Assembly (NCBI RefSeq): GCF_017948305.1
Contig: NZ_CP072842.1
Coordinates: 474,001-538,000 of the forward strand
DNA length: 64,000 nt
From: Faecalibacter bovis
Lineage (GTDB): Bacteria > Bacteroidota > Bacteroidia > Flavobacteriales > Weeksellaceae
Direction: 5' to 3'
Part shown: piece by piece, positions 1-7,025 of the stretch
Layout: each line of letters begins with the position of its first letter
How positions within the stretch are numbered: position 1 is the first letter of the stretch
Made by a program: the position numbers and the translations under genes
The notes under the pieces: generated by a model
What the model was told of the DNA's origin: nothing
Seen by the model: only the letters and a program-made list of their open reading frames with translations
Databases searched by the model: none

Positions 1-1604
1 TGTATTTTTGATTCTTTAAAATCAAAAGGTGTATTTTCTGTTTTACCAACCGCATAACTTAAATTAAAAATTCCAATCTTAGTCATAAATGATAATCCTG
101 TTCCGAAACTGATGAAATTTGTATTCAAATCCATTCGCTTATTATCGATAAACGCATAATCTCCGAAAACACTAACGTAAAATCCTTCATTAGGTAAAAA
201 GCGATATTCCAAACTTCCTATTCCGTAAAGGTTCGCAATAATACTTTCCTCGTTAAAACCTCTAATACTACCAAAACCACCAATTCGGTACAATTCGTTT
301 TCAGATAACAAATCATTTTCATCTAACAAAGTTTTAAAACTAACTGCACCTTTTAAATAATGTTTTTTATAAAACTGAAAAATTCGATAAGTTTCTAAAC
401 CTATTTCGTATTGTTTTGAATTTTCATTGACGATCTCTTCAGTCAAAGAAAAGTTTTTTTCTTTCTTTTTAATCGACGATGCAAAAACACGCAATAATGA
501 TTTTCCTTCCATTAACTGAAATGGATGACGAACAAAATATTCGTAACTTAAACCAATTCCCGTTTTATTAAAATCGTCATAATTCTTAGCAAAACTTTCA
601 TCATCTAACAAATAATTTGATGTAGTATAAGATAAATTCGCTCCTAAACTTGAGTTTGGATTGATTTGATAAAATAAACGTTCGTTCAAATCTAAATTGA
701 CGAAAACAGAATCTTGTTTAAATAACTTAAATTGAGTTTCGGATCCAATTGGTGATTTAAATAAATAAGGTAATTTAACTCGAATATCTAAAGTTGTATT
801 TTTATTTGCCGTTCCGATCCAATTCAATCGAATTTGTTCTAATCCATTAAAAATATTATTCATTTCTAATTGAACATTTCCATTTAATTTGAAATCGCCA
901 TTTTCATCATTCCCGAAACCTAAAATTCCGTCAAATGTATTTGATTTAACTTTTTTTGGATACAGATAGATAATGGTAGAATCTGGTCTAAACAAAGTTT
1001 GTGGCTCTTGCAACTGCACAATGTAATTCGTATTTTGCATAACGCTACTTGCATTAGCAAGAACAGATTCGTTATATATTTTTCCTTTTTTTAGGCCTAA
1101 ACCATGTAGAATATAACCTTTAGAAAGTTTAGTATAACCAACAGATTTTACAGCATCAATCTTTCTTTGTACACCTAAATTTAGTTTTAATTCTATTTTT
1201 TGTTCGTCTTTGATGTTTCCATGTGGAATTAACTGAACATTTGTAAATGAAAAACCATTTTTATCTTGTTCTTCGATATATTTTGATAGAATAGAATCTA
1301 AATTATTCGTAGGATTGAAATCTTGATTTTTGAAAATCGTTTCATTTTTAACCCAAATATTTTTAAAGTTTTTTCCTTTATTTAAATAAATTTTATCGGC
1401 TTTGATTGAATCTATTTGTAGTGTATAAAACCCAATTGTAGCTAACGAATCAAGCGCTTTTATTTTGTCTTGAGAATAAAAATCAAATTCGTAGCTATTT
1501 TTTTGTTCGTTCCATCTATAAAATTCAGTTTTGTTTTGTGCAGAAATGCTAATCCCACAAAGAAATAAAAAAATACAATAGATGTAGAACAAGTGTTTTA
1601 ACAT
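1..1604 (-). CDS. Omp85-superfamily outer membrane protein (BamA/TamA-like), 3' end cut off
   Basis: Reading leftward from ATG at 1604 the frame stays open for about 534 codons to the window edge. The protein starts with a signal peptide (about residues 1-22, ending ISISAQ), has a POTRA-like periplasmic part and then an antiparallel beta-barrel rich in alternating aromatic and polar residues. A barrel-lumen motif SIRGFNEES near residue 445 matches the (V/I)RG(F/Y) loop motif of Omp85 proteins. The last visible residues (YAVGKTENTPFDFKESK) look like the penultimate strand, so probably only a few residues are missing. It likely inserts or translocates proteins at the outer membrane; the exact role (TamA-like, patatin-linked or other) cannot be told from sequence alone. 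It is divergent from the DUF3817 gene. Confidence 0.8.
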   Translation of the reverse strand, partial: MLKHLFYIYCIFLFLCGISISAQNKTEFYRWNEQKNSYEFDFYSQDKIKALDSLATIGFYTLQIDSIKADKIYLNKGKNFKNIWVKNETIFKNQDFNPTNNLDSILSKYIEEQDKNGFSFTNVQLIPHGNIKDEQKIELKLNLGVQRKIDAVKSVGYTKLSKGYILHGLGLKKGKIYNESVLANASSVMQNTNYIVQLQEPQTLFRPDSTIIYLYPKKVKSNTFDGILGFGNDENGDFKLNGNVQLEMNNIFNGLEQIRLNWIGTANKNTTLDIRVKLPYLFKSPIGSETQFKLFKQDSVFVNLDLNERLFYQINPNSSLGANLSYTTSNYLLDDESFAKNYDDFNKTGIGLSYEYFVRHPFQLMEGKSLLRVFASSIKKKEKNFSLTEEIVNENSKQYEIGLETYRIFQFYKKHYLKGAVSFKTLLDENDLLSENELYRIGGFGSIRGFNEESIIANLYGIGSLEYRFLPNEGFYVSVFGDYAFIDNKRMDLNTNFISFGTGLSFMTKIGIFNLSYAVGKTENTPFDFKESKI

Positions 1605-1644
1605 TAAGGTTAGAGATTAAAATAATTGATTTATAAATATATAT

Positions 1645-1665
1645 GATTAAAAATCATTTTTAATC
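1645..1665. repeat. Perfect 10-bp inverted repeat between divergent genes
   Basis: Arms GATTAAAAAT and ATTTTTAATC flank a single central C in the 99-bp gap between the Omp85 gene and the DUF3817 gene. It overlaps the -33 region proposed for the rightward gene. It could be an operator for a dimeric regulator or simply a low-complexity AT palindrome. Confidence 0.5.
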
Positions 1666-1687
1666 AAAGAAAAACCAATTATTTTTG
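1657..1687 (+). promoter_or_regulatory. Candidate Bacteroidota promoter for the DUF3817 gene
   Basis: TTTT (1657-1660), 19 bases, then TATTTTTG (1680-1687), matching the TTTG-N19-TAnnTTTG consensus of the Bacteroidota primary sigma factor except for one base in the -33 element. The start codon follows at 1704. Confidence 0.45.
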
Positions 1688-1703
1688 AGCAAATTTAAGA
1701 TTA

Positions 1704-1997
1704 ATGTTGAAGTTTTTTAAAATTACGGGATATTTAGAAGCACTTTCTGCTATTGCTTTATTCTTTTTCGCAATGCCAATGAAGTATATTTTTGATGATC
1801 CAATTTGGGTTACTCATATCGGACGTATACATGGTGGATTATTTATTCTTTACATGGTATTGGTTTATATCTTAAAAGAGAAATACAACTGGTCTTGGAA
1901 AATATTTGCTATATTTTTTGTCGCATCTATCATTCCAGGAGGTACAATTTGGGCAGACAAACGTTTGATTGAAGGAAAAAAATATAATAATAACTAA
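1704..1997 (+). CDS. DUF3817 family small integral membrane protein
   Basis: 97 residues with three hydrophobic segments (about 8-27, 43-60 and 66-82). The segments GYLEALSAIALFFFAMPMKY and HGGLFILYMV match the DUF3817 family (short YdzA-like membrane proteins) in sequence and in length (about 90-100 residues). Function is unknown. The gene has its own candidate promoter and is followed immediately by a hairpin terminator, so it is probably monocistronic. Confidence 0.8.
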   Translation: MLKFFKITGYLEALSAIALFFFAMPMKYIFDDPIWVTHIGRIHGGLFILYMVLVYILKEKYNWSWKIFAIFFVASIIPGGTIWADKRLIEGKKYNNN

Positions 1998-2004
1998 ATC
2001 TCGA

Positions 2005-2036
2005 AAGCTAAGAATGTTAAACTCTTAGCTTTTTTT
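2005..2036 (+). terminator. Rho-independent terminator after the DUF3817 gene
   Basis: Stem AGCTAAGA (2006-2013) and TCTTAGCT (2023-2030) with a 9-base loop, followed by a run of T (2031-2036). Confidence 0.8.
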
Positions 2037-2061
2037 GTATATTTATACTAACTACAAAATT

Positions 2062-2541
2062 ATGAAGAAACGAATAAATATATCTTTACATCCCGTTTTT
2101 GTCTTGATTTCGAGTGTATATTTATTAATCTTTATAACATACGGAATAAAAAACTTTAAGGGATTATTAGGAATAGGAAATCATCAAGATGAAGTGATAG
2201 GATTGATCATATCAATCTTAGCTGTGTCTTTTTTTATATATTTAGCATTGGTTAGATACAGAAGAATTGAGATTTATGAAAATCGATATGTATTAAAAAG
2301 TATCGTAGCGTCAAGAACAATTTATAAACAAGATATAGATTCTATTCGTAAAGTTCCTGTAAACCTCTTCAACTTAAAATTAGGTAGTATTGGTGTGATG
2401 GGTATAATTAGTTTCGCATCATCAGGAGAAACCTACAATGTATCAGACATGAGTAATACGCTGCGAATTGATTTAAAAAATAACGAGGTTTTACACATCA
2501 GTTGCGATATCCCAAAAGAGATTCTAAACAAATTAATATAA
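2062..2541 (+). CDS. Small membrane protein with PH-like cytoplasmic domain, unknown function
   Basis: I start it at ATG 2062 (159 aa, MKKRINISLHPVF); the longer frame from TTG at 2035 begins inside the preceding terminator T-run and adds no conserved sequence. Two transmembrane helices (about residues 9-29 and 46-66) are followed by a soluble domain of about 90 residues rich in beta strands, with the pattern RRIEIYENRYVLKS...YKQDIDSIRKVP typical of bacterial PH-like (bPH) membrane proteins. That assignment is inference. It is flanked by terminators on both sides, so it is probably a single-gene unit. No specific function is recognised. Confidence 0.65.
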   Translation: MKKRINISLHPVFVLISSVYLLIFITYGIKNFKGLLGIGNHQDEVIGLIISILAVSFFIYLALVRYRRIEIYENRYVLKSIVASRTIYKQDIDSIRKVPVNLFNLKLGSIGVMGIISFASSGETYNVSDMSNTLRIDLKNNEVLHISCDIPKEILNKLI

Positions 2542-2542
2542 T

Positions 2543-2573
2543 AAAAGCTGAAGTAATACTTCAGCTTTTTTAT
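2543..2573 (+). terminator. Rho-independent terminator
   Basis: Stem AAAAGCTGAAGT / ACTTCAGCTTTT with a three-base AAT loop, followed by T-rich sequence, directly after the stop codon at 2541. Confidence 0.85.
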
Positions 2574-2683
2574 TTTGTACTATTTAAATTTCTAATTTCG
2601 GTACGAATTATCCTTATTTAAAAGGTGTAATTAAAACTTATAAGTTATTTAAGACTTTATAATTGAAATGATATAAAACAAAA

Positions 2684-2713
2684 AAAGCTCAAGAAAATAA
2701 ATTCTTGAGCTTT
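2684..2713 (-). terminator. Terminator of the tRNA array
   Basis: Stem AAAGCTCAAGAA / TTCTTGAGCTTT just downstream of the last tRNA-Leu. Read on the minus strand it ends in a T-run (2681-2687), which fits termination of the leftward tRNA transcript. Confidence 0.8.
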
Positions 2714-2721
2714 TTGCCTTG

Positions 2722-2805
2722 TACCTCAGGCGGGACTTGAACCCGCACGTCCTAATGGACACAGGATTTTAAGTCCTGCGTGTCTACCAATTCCACCACC
2801 AAGGC
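2722..2805 (-). tRNA. tRNA-Leu(UAA), array copy 4 (distal), variable-arm type A
   Basis: 84 nt. Anticodon loop CTTAAAA between CAGGA and TCCTG gives anticodon TAA. The T-arm is GCGGGTTCAAGTCCCGC and the D-arm region contains GGTAGACACG. The long variable arm GTCC-ATTA-GGAC is the class II hallmark of tRNA-Leu. The acceptor stem GCCTTGG/CTGAGGT uses three G-U pairs. CCA is not encoded. The trailer carries CAAGGC, complementary to the first six bases of the tRNA, a possible competing pairing. Confidence 0.95.
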
Positions 2806-2831
2806 CTCCAACTTTCGTAAAGAAAAGTTAG

Positions 2832-2904
2832 AGCGGGAAACGGGACTCGAACCCGCAACATTCAGCTTGGAAGGCTGACGCTCTACCAATTGAGCTATTC
2901 CCGC
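2832..2904 (-). tRNA. tRNA-Gly(UCC), array copy
   Basis: 73 nt, acceptor GCGGGAA/TTCCCGC, anticodon loop CTTCCAA giving TCC, T-arm GCGGGTTCGAGTCCCGT. CCA not encoded. Identical in sequence to the other three glycine copies. Confidence 0.95.
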
Positions 2905-2933
2905 AGTATTGAAAAATAAATTAATTTAAAAAG

Positions 2934-3017
2934 TACCTCAGGCGGGACTTGAACCCGCACGCTCTAATGAGCACAGGATTTTAAGTCCTGCGTGTCTACC
3001 AATTCCACCACCAAGGC
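2934..3017 (-). tRNA. tRNA-Leu(UAA), array copy 3, variable-arm type B
   Basis: 84 nt, same as the distal copy except that the variable-arm stem is GCTC-ATTA-GAGC in place of GTCC-ATTA-GGAC, a compensated two-base-pair change. It is flanked by complementary spacers (2911-2927 with 3019-3036). Confidence 0.95.
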
Positions 3018-3049
3018 AAAATTAATTTATATTTTCTGTTATTTCAAAG

Positions 3050-3122
3050 AGCGGGAAACGGGACTCGAACCCGCAACATTCAGCTTGGAAGGCTGACGCT
3101 CTACCAATTGAGCTATTCCCGC
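3050..3122 (-). tRNA. tRNA-Gly(UCC), array copy
   Basis: 73 nt, anticodon TCC, identical to the other glycine copies; acceptor GCGGGAA/TTCCCGC. Confidence 0.95.
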
Positions 3123-3148
3123 GTAATTATAAGATGAATTAAAAAAAG

Positions 3149-3232
3149 TACCTCAGGCGGGACTTGAACCCGCACGTCCTAATGGACACAGGATTTTAAG
3201 TCCTGCGTGTCTACCAATTCCACCACCAAGGC
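3149..3232 (-). tRNA. tRNA-Leu(UAA), array copy 2, variable-arm type A
   Basis: 84 nt, anticodon TAA, variable arm GTCC-ATTA-GGAC as in the distal copy. It is flanked by complementary spacers (3129-3143 with 3237-3250). Confidence 0.95.
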
Positions 3233-3263
3233 AAAATTTAATTATCTTATTGTTATTTCAAAG

Positions 3264-3336
3264 AGCGGGAAACGGGACTCGAACCCGCAACATTCAGCTT
3301 GGAAGGCTGACGCTCTACCAATTGAGCTATTCCCGC
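3264..3336 (-). tRNA. tRNA-Gly(UCC), array copy
   Basis: 73 nt, anticodon TCC, identical to the other glycine copies. Confidence 0.95.
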
Positions 3337-3364
3337 GTAAATTATTTATTCAAATTTTAAAAAG

Positions 3365-3448
3365 TACCTCAGGCGGGACTTGAACCCGCACGCTCTAATG
3401 AGCACAGGATTTTAAGTCCTGCGTGTCTACCAATTCCACCACCAAGGC
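3365..3448 (-). tRNA. tRNA-Leu(UAA), array copy 1, variable-arm type B
   Basis: 84 nt, anticodon TAA, variable arm GCTC-ATTA-GAGC. Flanked by a perfect 12-bp complementary pair (3347-3358 with 3449-3460) that abuts the 5' end of the tRNA. Confidence 0.95.
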
Positions 3449-3478
3449 AAAATTTGAATATTATTTAATATTTCAAAG

Positions 3479-3551
3479 AGCGGGAAACGGGACTCGAACC
3501 CGCAACATTCAGCTTGGAAGGCTGACGCTCTACCAATTGAGCTATTCCCGC
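3479..3551 (-). tRNA. tRNA-Gly(UCC), promoter-proximal copy
   Basis: 73 nt, anticodon TCC, first gene of the leftward array; its 5' end lies about 12 bases downstream of the -7 element of the array promoter. Confidence 0.95.
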
Positions 3552-3562
3552 GATTGTGAGTG

Positions 3563-3593
3563 CAAATATAGAGCAGGATTTTGAAATACCAAA
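3563..3593 (-). promoter_or_regulatory. Full-consensus Bacteroidota promoter of the tRNA array
   Basis: On the minus strand TTTG (3593-3590), exactly 19 bases, then TATATTTG (3570-3563), a perfect match to TTTG-N19-TAnnTTTG. The first tRNA starts at 3551, so the expected start point leaves only a few leader bases. Confidence 0.88.
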
Positions 3594-3686
3594 CTTTTGA
3601 AAATGTTTTTTTCAAAGGTTTATCAATCTTTTCTCATAACTATTTAATAACAAAAATTTTACAGCAATTAAAAAAAATCATATTTT

Positions 3687-4469
3687 TTACTTTAAGATAT
3701 CTTCAAAGGCTGAAAATGTTGATTTCGCTTCTAAATAACCGATATCGAAAATTTCTTTCATTTTAGATTTTGATGTTTCAAATGTGAAATATTTAGTTAA
3801 ATCTGCTGGTTCAAGATACCAATCACATAAATTCTTATGTAAATGAGTATTATTATTCATCATAATTTCGAAAGATCGCAACGTTATAGATTTTATTGTT
3901 TTTAGGTTTTCTGCAGAAGTTTCGACAACAGGATTCACATTAGAACCGATTAAATAATCGCAATGACCTTGTATAGCATTGACTGGAAAATTATTTAACA
4001 TTCCACCATCACTATAAATAATCCCATCAATTACTACTGGTGAAAATACAGCTGGAAATGCGCATGAAGCCAAAACTGCCTTTTTAGCAATAGTATCTTT
4101 ACCAAAAATTTTTAACCTTCCACGTTGCATGTCAGTAGCGGAAATGTAAACTTGTTTATCCAAGTCACCAATGGTCATATTTCCTAATTCTTTATCTAAA
4201 TAAACTTCTAATCGATCAATATCAAATAATCCGGCTTTTTTTGTAGTAATATAATTCCAATTAAAAAATGAAACCGTCTGAAATAATTCTAATATCTGTT
4301 GTGGTGTTTTTCCTATTGCATACATTGTTCCTACAATTGCACCTGCACTCGTCCCTGCTATAATTTTTGGAGATATTCCTTTTTCTTCTAAAAATTGTAA
4401 AATTCCTGCATGTGCTAAACCTCTATGTCCACCTCCAGATAATGCTATTCCGAATACTGCGTTTATCAT
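3687..4469 (-). CDS. Patatin-like phospholipase (RssA-like)
   Basis: 260 aa. The patatin hallmarks are present: oxyanion loop GGGHRG (12-17), nucleophile elbow GTSAG with Ser41, and catalytic Asp154 in DGG, forming the Ser-Asp dyad of a lipid acyl hydrolase. There is no signal peptide or barrel, so it belongs to the short cytosolic RssA/NTE-type group and not the patatin-barrel fusions. It is flanked by the tRNA array promoter and the ABC-F terminator and is probably transcribed alone. The physiological lipid substrate is unknown. Confidence 0.88.
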   Translation of the reverse strand: MINAVFGIALSGGGHRGLAHAGILQFLEEKGISPKIIAGTSAGAIVGTMYAIGKTPQQILELFQTVSFFNWNYITTKKAGLFDIDRLEVYLDKELGNMTIGDLDKQVYISATDMQRGRLKIFGKDTIAKKAVLASCAFPAVFSPVVIDGIIYSDGGMLNNFPVNAIQGHCDYLIGSNVNPVVETSAENLKTIKSITLRSFEIMMNNNTHLHKNLCDWYLEPADLTKYFTFETSKSKMKEIFDIGYLEAKSTFSAFEDILK

Positions 4470-4558
4470 TTAATTTAATTTGTTTAAAATTATTAAAACT
4501 AACGAGTACTTTATGTATTTTGGATAAAGAATTATTGAATTAAAATAAATCTAACAAA

Positions 4559-4588
4559 TAAAAAAAGTGCTGTGTAAATACAGCACTT
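4559..4588 (-). terminator. Terminator of the ABC-F gene
   Basis: Stem AGTGCTGT (4566-4573) / ACAGCACT (4580-4587). The minus-strand transcript ends in a T-run (4565-4559), 24 bases after the ABC-F stop codon. Confidence 0.85.
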
Positions 4589-4611
4589 GTAATAACTTTA
4601 TTAAAATATGA

Positions 4612-6528
4612 TTAGATGATTTGTTCAGAAACTTCTTCCCATTCTAACATCTTAGATTCTAAATCTTGCTTAGCTTTAGTATATTCATCAAGTTCTGCTT
4701 GCGATTGATTACCTTCAGCCATATGTGATTCGATTTTAGCAACTTTATTTTCTAAAGTTGTAATATCAGCTTCAATTTTTGAAAGTTTATTCTTTAAACG
4801 TTTTTGTTCTTTTTCTTCTACAAAAGATAAAACACGTTTTGCTTGTTCAATCTTAACTTCGATTGATTTTTCCTCTTTCGGAGCAGCTAGAATATTACCT
4901 TTTTCCACTTCACGGAAGTTTCCAGCTTTAATTTCTGCTAAATAATCATCAATACCCGATAAATATTCTTTCACTTGTCCGTTTCTAAAATCGAAAACTT
5001 TATCCACTAAACCTTCAAGGAATTCACGATCGTGAGAAACTAATATTAACGTACCTGTATATTTTTGTAAAGCCTTTTTCAATAATTCTTTCGATACAAT
5101 ATCCAAGTGATTCGTCGGCTCATCCATAATTAAAACGTTAAATGGACGTAATAATAATTTACAAAGTGCCAAACGATTTCGTTCACCTCCTGAAAGAACT
5201 GAAACTTTTTTATCTACAGCATCACCACCAAACATAAAAGCTCCTAAATAATCGCGAACATGTTTACGTGTTTCTTCTGTAGCCGAATTTTCAGCTTCTT
5301 CTTGAACCGTTAATTTGTCATTTAAAACGTGTGCTTGATTTTGAGCAAAATATCCAATTTCTACATTATGACCGTGTTTTATCATACCTGTAAAAGGTTG
5401 ATCGCCCGTTATACAACGTGATAAAGTTGTTTTTCCTTGACCATTTTGACCTACAAAAGCAATTTTTTCACCACGGTTTACATAAAACGAAACACCATCA
5501 AAAACTTGATGATCACCAAAAGAAACACCGACATTATCTAATTCGAAAATAATTTTTCCTGGTTGTACAGCATCAACGAAACGAATATTCATTTTCGTAA
5601 CATCATCACTTTCGATTTCGATACGATCAATCTTATCTAATTTCTTAATTAAAGATTGCGCCATCGAAGCCTTGTTCGCTTTTGCACGGAATTTAGAAAT
5701 TAAATCTTCCGTATGCTTGATCATTTGCTCTTGATTCTTCTGCGCTTGTTCTAATTTAATACGACGATCTTCGCGTAATTCAAGATACTTTGTATAGTTC
5801 GCTTTAAAATCAGAAATATGACGATTTGCAATTTCGATTGTACGATTTGTTACGTTATCTAAGAATTGACGGTCGTGCGAAACTAAAACCACAGCACCAG
5901 CATAATCTTTTAAGAAATCTTCTAGCCAAATAATCGAATCAATATCTAAGTGATTCGTAGGCTCATCTAAAAGCATTACATCATGCTTTTGAAGTAATAA
6001 TTTTGCCAATTCGATACGCATACGCCAACCACCAGAAAATTCTTCCGTTGGACGGTGAAAATCAGAATTTTTAAATCCTAAACCACCTAAAATTTGTTCG
6101 ATTTCAGCATCTTTTGTATAACCACCTAATAAACCGAAACGATCCGTAAGAGTGGAAATATCTTCAATTAATTTAGCATATTCGTCAGATTCGTAATCTG
6201 TACGTTCTGCTAATTCTTTGTTCACAAAATCAATACGTTCTTGGATTTCGACTAACTGTTCGAAAGCAGAATCTGCTTCTTGCCAAACTGTACGACCTTG
6301 TACAAAGTCGATATCTTGCGATAAATATCCAACAGTAACTTCACCTTCGTAAACGATTTCACCTTCAGAAGGTTGATCTTGCTTTGATAATATTTTTAAT
6401 AAAGTTGACTTTCCAGCACCATTTTTACCAACTAAACCTACGCGGTTACCTTTGTTGATACGAAATGAAACATCTTCAAATAAATATTTTCCTGAAAAGA
6501 AAACTCCTAAATTTTGTACTAATAACAT
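4612..6528 (-). CDS. ABC-F family ATPase (Uup/EttA-like, ribosome-associated)
   Basis: 638 aa with two ABC cassettes and no membrane segment. Cassette 1: Walker A GKNGAGKST (34-42), signature FSGGWRMRIELA, Walker B MLLDEPTNHLD. Cassette 2: Walker A GQNGQGKTT, signature LSGGERNRLALC, Walker B LIMDEPTNHLD. A charged linker between cassettes (about 240-305) and a C-terminal coiled coil (about 555-635) match the Uup-type architecture. ABC-F proteins act on the ribosome (translation factor roles); there is no sign that this is an antibiotic-resistance type. Its candidate promoter ends only four bases before the ATG, suggesting a leaderless message. Confidence 0.9.
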   Translation of the reverse strand: MLLVQNLGVFFSGKYLFEDVSFRINKGNRVGLVGKNGAGKSTLLKILSKQDQPSEGEIVYEGEVTVGYLSQDIDFVQGRTVWQEADSAFEQLVEIQERIDFVNKELAERTDYESDEYAKLIEDISTLTDRFGLLGGYTKDAEIEQILGGLGFKNSDFHRPTEEFSGGWRMRIELAKLLLQKHDVMLLDEPTNHLDIDSIIWLEDFLKDYAGAVVLVSHDRQFLDNVTNRTIEIANRHISDFKANYTKYLELREDRRIKLEQAQKNQEQMIKHTEDLISKFRAKANKASMAQSLIKKLDKIDRIEIESDDVTKMNIRFVDAVQPGKIIFELDNVGVSFGDHQVFDGVSFYVNRGEKIAFVGQNGQGKTTLSRCITGDQPFTGMIKHGHNVEIGYFAQNQAHVLNDKLTVQEEAENSATEETRKHVRDYLGAFMFGGDAVDKKVSVLSGGERNRLALCKLLLRPFNVLIMDEPTNHLDIVSKELLKKALQKYTGTLILVSHDREFLEGLVDKVFDFRNGQVKEYLSGIDDYLAEIKAGNFREVEKGNILAAPKEEKSIEVKIEQAKRVLSFVEEKEQKRLKNKLSKIEADITTLENKVAKIESHMAEGNQSQAELDEYTKAKQDLESKMLEWEEVSEQII

Positions 6529-6532
6529 TTTG

Positions 6533-6563
6533 CAAAAATAATCTCTTTTATTCGCTTTATAAA
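6533..6563 (-). promoter_or_regulatory. Candidate promoter of the ABC-F gene
   Basis: Minus strand: TTTA (6563-6560), 19 bases, TATTTTTG (6540-6533). The -7 is a perfect match and the -33 matches 3 of 4. The ATG at 6528 is so close that transcription would start at or next to the start codon. Confidence 0.55.
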
Positions 6564-6566
6564 ATT

Positions 6567-7025
6567 TTACTTAGAAGTTGTTTTAAAAGCCAGAAAATAA
6601 AATACGATTGATAAAATTAATGCCAAAAATGCTGGAAGCATATAGGCTAAAATAAGATTGATTTGTAGAGATGAAATCGGCGGAATCTCAACTAATTTAA
6701 AAAAATGAATTAAACTTAAAACAACTGTTATTAGAAGAGAAATATTCCAATTTAATCGGTTTTTATAAGCTAAAACAAATAGAATAAAATAATTAATTGC
6801 AATGGCTATAAATCCTAAAACAATTTTAGTTTTTACCAATTGTTGCAATTTATTTGAAATTCCGAATTTATCAGTTTTATCTGCGAAATAAGAAAAAGAT
6901 TCTTTTCCCATCGAGGCAATAAGATCTAATAATTCTAAATCAATAAAAATGAAAAATTGTTTAATTCCAAGCAATAGTAATAATCCAGCGATAAACTGGA
7001 AAAACATATTTTTATAGTTCGTCAT
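6567..7025 (-). CDS. Uncharacterised four-helix integral membrane protein
   Basis: 152 aa with four hydrophobic segments (about 9-27, 68-88, 92-110 and 125-148) separated by short polar loops. No motif I recognise. Its start overlaps the end of the FAD oxidoreductase gene by 14 bases, so the two are translationally coupled and may share a pathway. Function unknown. Confidence 0.7.
   Translation of the reverse strand: MTNYKNMFFQFIAGLLLLLGIKQFFIFIDLELLDLIASMGKESFSYFADKTDKFGISNKLQQLVKTKIVLGFIAIAINYFILFVLAYKNRLNWNISLLITVVLSLIHFFKLVEIPPISSLQINLILAYMLPAFLALILSIVFYFLAFKTTSK

Larger units (their letters stand above)
2722..3551 (-). repeat. Four tandem Leu-Gly tRNA units (about 212-216 bp period)
   Basis: Leu genes begin at 2722, 2934, 3149 and 3365 (steps of 212, 215 and 216). 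Gly copies are identical, Leu copies alternate between two variable-arm types in the order A,B,A,B, and spacers differ in sequence. The pattern is that of a four-gene block (LeuA-Gly-LeuB-Gly) duplicated once, with tRNAs held constant and spacers free to drift. Confidence 0.9.

Noticed and set aside
2722-3551. Evenly spaced repeats that could be mistaken for a CRISPR-like array
   Set aside because: The repeated units are tRNA genes with full cloverleaf features, and the period of about 215 bp is far too long for CRISPR repeats.
3427-3615. 62-codon frame on the minus strand running through the tRNA array
   Set aside because: Overlaps tRNA-Leu and tRNA-Gly genes; it is translated tRNA sequence (GIARASAF-like patterns) and not a protein gene.
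4612-6528. ABC-F protein as an antibiotic-resistance determinant
   Set aside because: Architecture is that of a housekeeping Uup/EttA-like protein with a C-terminal coiled coil; nothing indicates a resistance subtype.
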